Shown one piece after another: positions 1 to 12,021 of a DNA stretch of 25,127 nucleotides. Both the position numbers and the translations under genes were made by a program. This DNA is from Priapulus caudatus. Lineage: Eukaryota; Priapulida; Priapulimorpha; Priapulimorphida; Priapulidae. Below the pieces are notes generated by a model. That model was given only the letters and a program-made list of their open reading frames with translations. It was not told the origin of the DNA and did no database searches. The stretch is from contig NW_014577328.1 in the NCBI RefSeq assembly GCF_000485595.1, positions 39,468-64,594 of the forward strand. Direction: 5' to 3'. How positions within the stretch are numbered: the first letter of the stretch is position 1; every line of letters begins with the position of its first letter.

Positions 1-521
1 TCGAAAACAGTTCTCGTTTCGTGCGGAATTGCGATTGACTCAAACATTACAAGCGAGAGGAACGTCCATTCGCTAAGCACAAGTATACAATATAGTATAT
101 GCAAAAGCATGTGCACGCTTGAACTGTTTCTTTTTCATCGAGTTCCGTCTGAGTATTATATTTAGGCAGTTATTGTGCGAAGGCACCTCGTAATTGCTTA
201 TCGTCAGCCATTACACGCTGAAATTTCGGCTGTCTATGCGAGGCAGCGCGTACGTGTTGACGACAGTCGTAATGACGCTAGATCCTGCAGAAGCAAATTG
301 TGAAGCTCCACACACACAGGTCATACAGCTTCGTTACTTAGCCGATATGCCGCCCGATCTGTAGTCGATAAAAGCAGGCTTCAGTCCTCAACGGGACTGC
401 GTACTTTTATGGTGCGGAGCCATCGTGATAATGGCATGGCAGACGATCAATACAGCAGGCACTTTCCGCGCGGCTTCCATGCGGGACCGTCAGTCAGCAG
501 CGATGTCGTACAGTCGCCTCG
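1..521. other. No recognised feature
   Basis: Mixed-composition DNA with no coding exon, repeat or RNA gene that I can support. Confidence 0.5.
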
Positions 522-522
522 C

Positions 523-563
<41 letters not shown>
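522..563. repeat. CT microsatellite
   Basis: Nearly pure (CT)n of about 42 bp with one G interruption. Serine/leucine-rich open frames across it are artefacts of the repeat. Confidence 0.95.
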
Positions 564-1442
564 GCTGCCCCGCCTGCACACTGCATTCGTGCGCCATACG
601 TACAGTGTATGACGCTCGTGTGTGTCGGGAAGCCGACGGTTTCAACAGAGAGATAATGCGAGTGACTAAATCGGGGATATATCCTCAACAGGCATCGGCC
701 TAAAATCTGTACCTATATACGCGCGCATGAATCCGTAAAGGGCATCTAAAATCGTCACGTCAACGTTGACGCTCTGCGTTAGACGGAAATGAGGCCTTTG
801 ATAATTATCGTATTTCAATTCGTATGTTTGCATACCTACATTGATACATGAATACAACACAGTACGGTGGTGGGATAAAACGCCAAGGACTAATAATCGT
901 CGTTTGAATGATTGTGTAATGGTTTGATGTTATAGAAAGCATACTTATAGTCTAACCAATAGAATTTAGTGATTTACAATGTAGGTATCGTATACTACAT
1001 GTACCTTTTTGCAGTTGGTCGTTCCGTGCTCCGAACTTTTCCCTCGTTTTCTCTAAACGATCTCATAAGACTTCTTTCAAGCAGCAGCTGTGGGTTTTCC
1101 AGCTTTTATACCGAACGCGTCAATGAATTAAAAGGTGCAAGTATGCGTACGCTGTCCGTAATCTGGTCTCCTCCCTATGCTGTCCCAATGCTTTCACCAT
1201 CTCTCCAGTCTCTAGCTAGCTGGCTTCCCTGCCACGCTTGTTTCGTTCACCTCTCGCCGATACGCAATGTCTGTCTGGCCGCTCCCTGCTCATCAAACGT
1301 TCTAGACTGTATACAGGACGGCGCATGCGCTCAGCGTCGCAGTAAAATAATCGACATGGTCATATTTGGACGAGAAGCCACGCAGTCAAGTTACTATAGC
1401 CAGGCGATGACTGGAAAAAAATAGATCACAAGAAATTTACTG
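564..1442. other. No recognised gene
   Basis: The longest open frame (151 codons, 969-1424) has no recognised domain, is rich in Ser/Leu/Cys and lacks splice or promoter support; treated as chance. A GCGCATGCGC motif lies near 1323. Confidence 0.5.
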
Positions 1443-1620
1443 CTAATCCTTATTTGCGTAAACGACATATATCGGCACAGGCACAAACATGCGCGCACGC
1501 ACGCACGCACAGCAGGTCAGAAATTTCGCACACAAAGACGAGCTGTGATTGGTCGGGTCGGGACGCATGCAAAGTGCGCATGCGCATACGCGTACGCATG
1601 CGCATACGCATCCTATCTCA
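1443..1620. promoter_or_regulatory. Alternating purine-pyrimidine tract with NRF1-like sites
   Basis: 1574-1611 is an unbroken 38-bp alternating purine-pyrimidine tract, prone to Z-DNA. It contains TGCGCATGCGCA (1575-1586), a full match to the palindromic NRF1 consensus, and ACGCATGCGCAT (1594-1605). A further GCGCATGCGC core lies near 1323, a CG/CA run at 1491-1512, and an ATTGG box near 1548. Such a combination is typical of CpG-type promoters, but no gene was identified on either side. Confidence 0.4.
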
Positions 1621-1936
1621 GATATTTCGCAAGTCAGAAATTTTGTGCTACATCTGGCCTGCCGTAAGCACAGGCGCAAAGACTCGTGCACAGTCACAGA
1701 GTCAGGTCGGGGTTGCCACGAAGGCATTAGACTATCGGATGGCTTACCCACCGGGTTTGTCCATGCTCGTGTAGACGAGCTCCGTATGTGCACTCGCGCA
1801 GGCGGGTTCCTTCTCCTGCGTAGAACAGGTGCACATGAAAGAGCTTGATTCATTGCTGTAAAACCAAACACGTCGTGGACAGGATTCGACAGCACCTTGC
1901 TGTGCGGGCACGAAATACTTATGCACGGATTGTCAT

Positions 1937-2172
1937 AAAATTTTCAGGATAGGTCAGAAATGGGCTAACTTAGAATTGATGAGATTTTGGTGGTGATCCG
2001 GATCCAATTAATTAATTAATTAATTAATTAAATTTTCGGGATAGGTCAGAAATGGGGTAACTTAAAATTGATTACATTTTGGTCGTGATCCGGATCCAAT
2101 TAATTAATAAAAATTTTTACAGTGAGAGAATTGAGCTGCCTTGGCGGAGGTCTGTGCTCTCCGAGTGCTCTA
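1937..2172 (+). repeat. Partial copy of the same dispersed repeat, with internal duplication
   Basis: GATAGGTCAGAAATGG..GGTGATCCGGATCCAATTAA occurs twice (about 1943-2035 and 2038-2110), the first followed by an expanded (TTAA) run. The right end GGCGGAGGTCTGTGCTCTCC matches the end of 18801-19180. Confidence 0.7.
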
Positions 2173-4704
2173 GTTACGAATAGATTACCTGCATTTAATC
2201 GATGCTTGTACACACAGGCACTTGAAGCGTTTCAATAAAATATAATGCTAAATAAATACGAAATCTATTTACTACCAAATTCTTAATGTTTCTATACTCT
2301 CTTTCACCTATTATTGCCGACAGTTTTCTGTAAATTCCGTCCAAATCTTCTATGTGCAACATACGCTGGCGGCGGCCATTGCTCACGCGGCTGGCACTGT
2401 GCACACTGACACTTATATATATAATATATATATATTACAATAGGGTACAATTTCACCCAAAACATCGAAAGCGTCGACGAAAAAACATGTCTAGCCCCCA
2501 CCCACTTCCAAGGACAGACAAGCAAGAAGACTTTTATACACTGCATTAACCTTCTTACACGAATGAGCGCTGGATTTTTTTTACCTACTGGTTGAGATCT
2601 CCAGCTTGGTCGAGAAAAGAGCGCACCTGTGTTACCAACCTAGTATATTTTTGTTCTTAGCATGTGTATAGGAATTCAGACGCAATTATCCATTTCACTT
2701 TCTATTCACTTCTTTACTTTTTTCTGATGCACCGTAAGGCCACCGAGGTTTCGGATTATACGGTACCAGTGAGTCATACACAATGTCAAGAAATGAATGA
2801 ATTACCAAGTAAGAGTACGGATTGTCGCATAATTGTGGTGTAATTTGCTTAGTGCTACACGCTGGAGCCGATGATGAACTATAAGCTGAGGGCTAAGATA
2901 ATCACCTTCTCAACCCGGGGATCCATCCACTCTCGGCATCTTGCAGAGTGCAGACGGTTACTCGGGCCACGACGGTACGGCCCCCTAGCGTGCTGTATGA
3001 AATGTATTAAGTTACTATTAACTAAACGATTTATGCATGGTATATTATTGATATGAATGAGATTTAGCGACATCTAAATGTGAGGTCGACTGTACGTGAA
3101 TTCATGATGCATAAATGGTAATTCTGCGCGCTGCTGTCTGCGTATAGCAGTAGAAATGAGAAAAGCTGCCGATGTTCGAACATCTGCATAATCAACTTGC
3201 TCACGTGGTGGCAACTGCGCATTAGTGATACATGCCGGCAGCTCAGGTGTCATTGCCTGGCACTTAATTCGCGTCATTTCGTATTCAGACTAACATCGGT
3301 GGCTATTAGCATAGGCCATCGGTTGCAGTAGTGACAACAGGCGGTTGTCACGCGTAAAAGATGGTCTCCACATCCTCGGCACGAAAACATCCGACATGCC
3401 GCTGGGTGCCGCAGTTAAACATGCTCTTCTGGATTTTCAGTGACGGATATATATATATATATATATTGCGCCCGCAAAATGGTGTTTCGTTCCAAGTGTT
3501 CAAACGTTTCTTAATTGTATATTTACAAAAAAAGCAACCTGCCTGGTGGCCCGTCGGTAATGTGAGGGTTTTCAGGTAGAACTAGGAATTGTGTTTATGT
3601 GAAATAGTATTCCCTTAGGTCACTAGAGATTCACAATTTAGTTTGCTTAGAGTGAGCGTTATGGCTCACCCTACCCAAAAGAAATAGGCAGTGTATTTCG
3701 AAGAGAGTTGTGGGTGCATGGTGATGAACTGTAACTTCTACTCTCCGGGATAAAGTATGCGTGATCTCATTCCTAATTTATTCATCAAAAACTACATATT
3801 TCTGGTTATTTCTGAGCATAAACCTAATTTAATTGTGTAGTCTTCTTACGAAGGTCCCGTGTTTCATACGTTTGATCAGGCAAACCGCCGAAATTTACTT
3901 ACAACCTCCTCAGCCCATGAATGTTTTACAAAGCCTAATTGTAACTAAATCCTTGCTTGCTCGCCATTAGCCAAAAAATTTCTAAATAATTTAACCGTAT
4001 TCGCATGAATGTTTTATGCTGTTGCATGTTGAGAAATCCATGAGACGTAATGTGATAGATCTAAAATTTTAAAACGCGAGCCATATTTTGCACGCACAGT
4101 TATTTTTTCACATTACAAGCACCGCATTATTCCAGCAGTGAGAGTCGTATACATATTCTCTTATATGATTATACGTGGTACGCACATTTGTGTCGAGATG
4201 TCGCTATGAATCGGTACGACTGTTAGGTCACGTTCGACCAACTATTCGTTTCAGAACGTGTGACAATCTCACGCTGTCCAATACTTTACAGTTTACTGAT
4301 CTTTATGAAAACCTATCGCCGAGATGTAAAGAATTACTCCGATCAGAGTCAGACAGTCGATGCTGCTTTGTAAAATATTCCAACAATATTACTCACTAAA
4401 TGATCAACATCTAAAAATTTAGGAAAGAATTATTCTTTTATTTTAAACTAATACAAACACCATCTTTAACATCATCATTTTTATGAGTTGATAACATTAT
4501 TAATATCATCAGGTACTCTAAAACTTAAACGATGACGATGCGGTAGTTTGAGCAGGTAGACGCTGATTCGTTGCCTGATAAGTTCGTTCGTTGGTGCTGA
4601 TTCGTTGCCTAAGAATGAACATTCTAAGCCCGTTTTAATGAGCATATAAGTTAACGCAATACTAACGACAGCAAAACACGCCGTGCGCATGAATGGCGTG
4701 TGGG
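2173..4704. other. No recognised gene
   Basis: AT-rich DNA with TA runs near 2415-2440 and 3446-3466. A possible short exon near 2308-2362 on the minus strand is treated under findings. Nothing else can be supported. Confidence 0.5.
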
Positions 4705-4711
4705 ATTATAT

Positions 4712-4741
4712 CAGAAGTCTATCAATATTGATAGACTCCTG
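4712..4741. mobile_element. 30-bp palindromic micro-element
   Basis: CAGAAGTCTATCAAT followed directly by its complement ATTGATAGACTCCTG: 15-bp arms, no loop, one mismatch. Exact 7-bp flanking duplication ATTATAT (4705-4711, 4742-4748). The smallest of the set. Confidence 0.8.
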
Positions 4742-4748
4742 ATTATAT

Positions 4749-5987
4749 TACTAGTTGATTTCCGCTCAGATGTTCTGAAATCGCTGTGAAAACTAATTAT
4801 AGAAAGCATATATTGCAGCGTACTAAGAAAGCGTCTCGATTAAAATCAAGCAACAAATGGGAGGCGAGTGACGTTTTGGTACACGGCGTGTCTATATAGA
4901 GCGGTATAGATTTCCGATCGGACCCCATATAGAAATAGTGCTTCATTACGTCTGTGTGCCAGACTAGAACATAACAATGGACTAGCGACATGCGAGACTA
5001 GGCTGTTGGATTTCCATACCTCTTGTTGTGATTATACAACACTAGTCTTACAAACTAGAGGCACTTAGAGTTTGTCAATCCTGACTTAAGAAAAGCAGCA
5101 TAATTTTTCACGTGAGTCATCAATATGTCACGCAAAGATGGATCATAGCGTTGTTTGAAATCTCACTCTTGTCTAGCGCTCTCATAACAAACGAACAATG
5201 TGTCATCCTATCAAGCGCTATGGTTGCGAATGCAACATCTTTATTACAGCGGCTAAGTAAAGAGCGCCCGTATACATGGAGAATAGGAACCATAGAAATA
5301 ATCCAACTAAAGCTACAGAATAGCTCTTCCATTTAGGGTGGTTTGCATAGTGAGTATGATAATAATATACAAGTCAGAATTTCTATATCCTCTCTTACAT
5401 ATTGCGTCGAGTCTCCTTATAATATCTATTAGCACTTTAAAGCCAAAAGTGTGAAGCAAAAAGAGAATACGCCAGAGGAGATTGAGGAAAGATTGCGCGA
5501 AAAACCCACGAAGCGTGCTGGACGCCATTACGTGAGATGAAAACGACAGTGATGAGCGTGATGCCGATGACTTCGAAGAGCCATTCAGACGACGAATAAT
5601 TGGACAAAGAGGAAGAAGTAGGAGGCGATCGCAAGAGGAGGAGTTGAAAACCGAGAACGTGAGGGGCGAATGAGGACGGAGAGAAGGAGAAGGAAAGAAG
5701 GACGAGTATAACCGGTATGAACAGCACGTCTGGAAAAAGCATCTAGATAGCCATAAATAACTGGCACCAGTGAAGGAAATTCAGTAGCGCGAGACAGCGT
5801 GCAAAACCTTCATGCAAGACTTCATGCAGAACAAACACAGAGAGATGCTGCCGCAATATTGTATCGATCGGCTGCCGGGCGGGCGGCCTAGCCTTTGCAG
5901 TCCAACTTAGCTGCCAGCCGCATACCCGATGCACGTACACTCTACAAGAAAACCCATTTCAAAAAGGCAATTTATTGGAAAGTTATA
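4749..5987. other. No recognised gene; purine-rich relic-like stretch
   Basis: 5455-5710 is purine-rich (GAGGAG, GAAGGA) and gives charged Glu/Arg-rich open segments on the plus strand, broken by stops. It may be an old coding relic or simple low-complexity DNA. Confidence 0.4.
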
Positions 5988-5993
5988 GAACAT

Positions 5994-6337
5994 CAGGGCT
6001 GCCAACTCTCACGCATTGACCGTGAGACTCACGCATTTTGACCAAATCTCACGCTCTCACGCTGATCTTACAATATCTCACGCACAGCAAAAAAATGCTG
6101 AGATATCTCACGCATGAATATCTTTCTCTTCATGAATAAAACGCTGAAATATCTCACGCACAGCAAAAAAAATCTTACAATATCTGAAAACAGTCACTTT
6201 AGTATGCACCAAATTGCACAAATTGAAGTTATAAAATGCAAAATCTCTCTACCGTGGGAGGGGGAAACCCCTCCCCCCTCGGTCGCTTCGCTCCCTCACA
6301 TCTCACTCTCACCTATCACCCAATGTTGGCAGCCCTG
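5994..6337. mobile_element. 344-bp MITE with CAGGGCTGCCAAC ends
   Basis: Inverted termini CAGGGCTGCCAAC and GTTGGCAGCCCTG, flanked by GAACAT on both sides (5988-5993, 6338-6343). The interior has repeated CTCACGCA motifs and two ATATCTCACGCACAGCAAAA modules, plus a GGGAGGGGGAAACCCCTCCC hairpin near 6259. The CAGGG end is hAT-like but the duplication is 6 bp, not 8, so the superfamily stays open. Confidence 0.8.
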
Positions 6338-6415
6338 GAACATGCTTGCAACTTACACAGCGTTACTGTTGACGAACGATTGCGTTTTTTTATGAATCGT
6401 TCTCCGACGAGTAAC

Positions 6416-6645
6416 GCAGATGGGGTCGTTTTCGTATCAGGTACTACAGATATGTACTCGAGGTAGTTTTAGGTTGTTTAGTATTATGTTTATATTTTTA
6501 TATGAGGTATGTTTAGGGTTAGGGTTAGGGTTAGGGTTAGGGTTAGGGTACACTACTGTAGTACAAGTCTGGTACACTTTGTGTATACATATATGTACCT
6601 CGGGTACATATCTGTAGTACCTGATACGACAAGGACCCTTTCAGC
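6416..6645 (+). mobile_element. Mutator-like MITE with (TTAGGG)6 core, copy 1
   Basis: 230 bp with inverted repeats of about 50 bp (GC(A/T)GA..GGGTC then TATCAGGTACTACAGATATG, complemented at the right end). It is flanked by an exact 9-bp duplication ACGAGTAAC (6407-6415, 6646-6654). The centre has six perfect TTAGGG repeats (6513-6548). A 9-bp duplication with long inverted repeats is the usual signature of Mutator-like elements; the transposase source is not here. Confidence 0.85.
6513..6548 (+). repeat. Interstitial telomeric repeat (TTAGGG)6
   Basis: Six uninterrupted TTAGGG units, inside the Mutator-like MITE, so carried by transposition and not marking a chromosome end. Confidence 0.95.
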
Positions 6646-6753
6646 ACGAGTAACTGATATTTTCCCCGGCGGGCTTGGCTATAAGCCTGCCTCCCCCTTC
6701 AGGCGCATCCCGCTCAACCCACAGCCAAAACTCGTGGATTATTGTAATAACAA

Positions 6754-6803
6754 CAGGAGTGTCATATAATATTATAGACACTTACTATATTATGACACTC
6801 CAA
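6754..6803. mobile_element. 50-bp palindromic micro-element
   Basis: The left arm CAGGAGTGTCATA pairs with the right arm TATGACACTCC; the last two bases (AA instead of TG) have diverged. Flanked by ATAACAA at 6747-6753 and 6804-6810. The flank is AAC-rich, so the duplication is slightly less certain than in the other copies. Confidence 0.75.
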
Positions 6804-6877
6804 ATAACAACAATACGAGTCAGGTAAGGACGCTAACACGACTCTCTGCGCCATAAACACGAGGTACCGTAAGCAGG

Positions 6878-7038
6878 CCCGTAGCCAGGGGGGGTTTGGG
6901 GGGCCTCCTCCTCCACCAGCTCCATTCTCCCCTCCTTCTCCACTTCCTCTTTCTCCACCAGCTTCTTCCCCTCCTCCTTCTCCACCAGTTTCTCCCCCTC
7001 CTCCACCACTTTCTCCCTTCTCCCCTTCCTCCTCCACC
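6878..7038. repeat. G-run repeat start and polypyrimidine tract
   Basis: CCCGTAGCCAGGGGGGGTTT, a type of sequence common in marine invertebrate repeats, leads into about 130 bp of CTCC/TTCTCC/CACCAG pyrimidine-rich DNA that runs into the assembly gap. The Glu/Gly-rich and Leu/Pro-rich open frames here are low-complexity artefacts. Confidence 0.75.
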
Positions 7039-7063
7039 NNNNNNNNNNNNNNNNNNNNNNNNN
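7039..7063. other. Assembly gap (25 N)
   Basis: Unknown bases between the polypyrimidine tract and TATATATAT. The true length is not known. Confidence 0.99.
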
Positions 7064-7259
7064 TATATATATCAGTAGACAATACAGACAATATACAAGT
7101 AGACGGATCACCTCGTAAGATGCTCGTATTACTATAAATGCTCAAATACGCTCGCACTAACATGTAGTTTGCTTGTTGTTGTTGTAACGATAGTATGAAA
7201 CAACATATATCCGCTATCTCTCTTAGAGGCTCTACGTTTCCAAGTTTGATATATACTAT

Positions 7260-7315
7260 CAGGAGTGAATAATAATAGATCTAATAATAATAGAATCTAT
7301 TATTATTCACTCCTG
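7260..7315. mobile_element. 56-bp palindromic micro-element
   Basis: 21-bp perfect arms starting CAGGAGTGAATAATAATAG, with a 14-base centre. Flanked by exact 7-bp duplications ATACTAT (7253-7259, 7316-7322). Same termini as the nested 41-bp element. Confidence 0.85.
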
Positions 7316-7322
7316 ATACTAT

Positions 7323-9055
<1,733 letters not shown>

Positions 9056-10163
9056 AGCGGAACCTGTACATGGCGATGTACCGTCGATATACCCTAATGA
9101 TCTTTTATCACTTGCTGTACAGTAACGAGTTCGTTCTATAGCGTGCAGTATTATAGCGTATGAGCTGACGAGAAAAGCTGTAGTCGCTCATTTATGAGTG
9201 ACGTTGCTAGATGTACACGTGTAAAGTGTTATTCTCGATATGGTCATCGATATGGTATCGATATAGAAACCAGCATGGCAGTAAACCAGTGAATTATACT
9301 CATATTGTTATACCTAATAAATGGCTGCAGTTTAACCTCAGCTTGTGTTATTCGTGCAGTTCACTGTAGTGATCAAGGTCACTACAGTCATAGGGCCGCA
9401 TAGGGCACAATTCGACATCGCAAATTGAGACGCGGCACGCGAAACCAAGATCTGTAATGAAAATCACAGTGTTTCCATCAGGTTAGGAATCACGTACGTT
9501 TGACTAGTTTGTTAACCTACTAATTTAGCGAGCACACGCGCGCACGGTGCGATCGGCACATACGAAAGCACGTACGCATAGACAGAGGAAGCTAGGCGGC
9601 TATCAATCTTGCGAAGGTGCCAAGAGGAGTGGCAAGAATAGTGCAATGAGACGACAAAAATATCACACCACGACACGCATGTGCGGTAAAACGAATAGTC
9701 GTGAGCATGATAATTAGAATTAAAACATAAACCTCGCGTAGATAATGTAAATATTTACTACGCCATCTTTGATATATGAAAAAGGCTTTAGTCTAAGAAC
9801 AAATATTTATAAGCCCACCAATCTCTTCTATATTGATATTTTCGGAAGGAACGTGAACTGCCTTTTATGTTGATTGATATATTTTTAATTGCATGGTTCG
9901 TGTAATGACATCATCGTGCGACCACAACACCGGAATATTTGCATAATCTCCTAAACGAAAGTCACATTGTCCCTGTTGGTTTGCCTAATTACAATAAAAG
10001 CCATCAAATCGCTTTAAAATTTAAAGTACCATGTCTATCACACTAGACGAAACATGTTTTATTGTGCTTAATTAGGATAAAGTGTAATTAACAAGATTTA
10101 ACATACATACATGATTAGTGTTGTGCAGCCTGAGTTGTTTTAGTGGATGAGTCTATGTCACTC

Positions 10164-10260
10164 CCTCGGTTAATTGTTAATTGTAATTCCGTCGGCTAAT
10201 TGTTAATTGTAATTGCGTCAGTTAATTATTCATTGTAATACCGTCGGATAATTGTTAATT
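10164..10260. repeat. 26-bp tandem repeat, 3.7 copies
   Basis: Units start at 10164, 10190, 10216 and 10242 and follow CGTCGGNTAATTGTTAATTG.. with a few substitutions. Confidence 0.88.
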
Positions 10261-10415
10261 TCTGGCAACCGTTATAAAGGCATCCGCTTGGGTTAAAATA
10301 ACCATAAATCCAATGTTTTCAATTTACCTCATTTTCGAATGTTCTGTGCCGTCAAACGTCCCGTCCCCTTATTCACAAAGGATTATATAAGGGTTTAATT
10401 TAAATTTCCACTATA

Positions 10416-10433
10416 GATGCCAATATTGGCATC
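10416..10433. repeat. 18-bp perfect palindrome
   Basis: GATGCCAATATTGGCATC, with paired CCAAT/ATTGG cores. No flanking duplication, so not placed with the micro-elements. Confidence 0.5.
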
Positions 10434-11658
10434 GAGTGAAAGCCCCAGGTGGGCGGAATACAAATATAGTTGCTCGGAAAGTGATTACTCTCAATATTAT
10501 TACTTATATTGACTATATTATATTGATTTTATTAATAATATTATACGGGTTAACTTTGCGAATCACATTAGATGGAAAAGATTTACATTCCTCTAAAGTG
10601 TGATACACTTGATACACAACGATTTAACATATAATGCCGAAGATAATTGCGAACCTTAATTTCATACAACTAACCAGCAATTTGTCATAGATACTTCAAG
10701 CAATACTACTGCGTCTAGATATTATCCTAATTAGATCTTCTTGCACTTTCCTGTAAGACATCCGTTAGCTTTTGTGGGGTTTGTCAGTATTCATCATTCA
10801 CATACAGACATGCTTCCGAACAGGCATAAATAACGCATTTTGTTATAGCCTTGCACAAGTCATTCCTATTAACGACAGACTTATAGTGTTAACTCAAGAA
10901 GCTTCTGGGGCGTTGGTTCCTTGGACATCAACACGGGCTCTATAACGCTTTATTTGCCAATACGCCAGCCCTTGCCTGCTGGCGATGTTTTATTTCTTGA
11001 ATTGAACAGAATTTAGCACTTGATGCTTGATAATTTTTCTCATTCCCTGTGACATCTAATATTATTGTTGCTCGTTGGTGTGTGGTTGGGAGACTCTCAC
11101 TTCTTTGATGCTTTTCGCAAAAAAGCAAAATATATCTAAATTCGTCGGCTACGACCCCAGCTCTCTCGACTGCGATGATACAGCGAGCAGTCTGTTAATC
11201 TTTCATATAGTCTTGAGTGTGTGCACATATGGAGGAATTCGAAGCAGATATATCGATCAGGAATAGCAAGATTACAGACTTGGTGCCGGACACTACCTTT
11301 ACTGACAAATACATTTAATGCCCTTTTTGCCGTTTTGAAATAAACTGCGCGTGGAATCACATCCACCGAGTGCATGGAATCTTGGAAGGGCAGCACAAAA
11401 TTAATACGCAAACATGGCTTCTTAGCAATTTGGCGGATTGGCATAAAAATCACCTTTCAAACCGGGGTTAAACCATAACTATACTATACTACACTATACT
11501 ACACTACATCTACACTACATAGTGATAGTATAGCAGGCATAGATAGCGAACACTGTGAAATCGATACCCGCAGACTACGAGACCGTCTTAGGCTCATTCG
11601 TCTACATAGGCCTACTTTGTGTTTTTTTCAGGTTTCACTGATACGCGATAGCTGGCAC

Positions 11659-11751
11659 CATAGATATAGAATACAGAATCAGAATACAGCATACACATAC
11701 TGAATACAGAATACATAATATAGAATATGGAATCTGTATTCTATATCTATG
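11659..11751. mobile_element. 93-bp TIR micro-element, second family
   Basis: 19-bp perfect inverted repeats CATAGATATAGAATACAGA around an interior of imperfect AGAATACA-type repeats. Exact 7-bp flanking duplication CTGGCAC (11652-11658, 11752-11758), which is GC-rich and unlikely by chance. The termini differ from the CAGGAGT set but keep outer CA..TG and the 7-bp duplication. Confidence 0.82.
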
Positions 11752-11894
11752 CTGGCACATTTAGCGTCATTCACGACCACCTGCTATTAGAGCTCAAGGG
11801 GTCGTTGTCGTATCAGGTAGGCCTACTACAGATATGTATCCGAGGTACATATATGTATACACAAAGTGTACCAGACTTGTACTACAGAAGTGTA

Positions 11895-11948
11895 CCCTAA
11901 CCCTAACACTAACCCTAACTTTAACCCTAACCTTAACCCTAACCCTAA
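11895..11948 (-). repeat. Degenerate telomeric repeat array
   Basis: Nine CCCTAA-type hexamers, several with point changes, inside copy 2 of the Mutator-like MITE. Confidence 0.93.
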
Positions 11949-11980
11949 ACATACCTAATATAAAAATATAAACATAATAC

Positions 11981-12021
11981 CAGGAGTAAGATAATATAGA
12001 TCCTATATTATCTTACTCCTG
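11981..12021. mobile_element. 41-bp palindromic micro-element, nested
   Basis: Perfect 19-bp arms CAGGAGTAAGATAATATAG around a 3-base loop ATC. Flanked by ATAATAC at 11974-11980 and 12022-12028. The uninterrupted sister copy (in 6416-6645) has a single ATAATAC at this position, so insertion and 7-bp duplication are directly demonstrated. Confidence 0.9.

Noticed and set aside
409-703. ORFs with Ser-Leu repeats
   Set aside because: Product of the CT microsatellite.
969-1424. 151-codon plus-strand ORF
   Set aside because: No recognisable domain, Ser/Leu/Cys-rich, no splice or promoter support; within chance expectation for this length of DNA.
1443-1895. 150-codon minus-strand ORF
   Set aside because: It spans the CG/CA alternating tract, which yields Cys/Val/Arg repeats; overlapping frames on both strands are equally open.
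6513-6548. Chromosome-end or fusion-point telomere
   Set aside because: The array is internal to a TIR element with a 9-bp target duplication.
6509-6617. Arg-Val repeat ORFs at the TTAGGG array
   Set aside because: The reading frame exists only because of the telomeric repeat in a MITE.
6762-7163. Glu/Gly-rich ORFs across the N gap
   Set aside because: Low-complexity polypyrimidine tract translated through unknown bases.
9363-9388. ACTGTAGTGA/TCACTACAGT palindrome as another micro-element
   Set aside because: No 7-bp direct repeat at its edges and the ends do not match.
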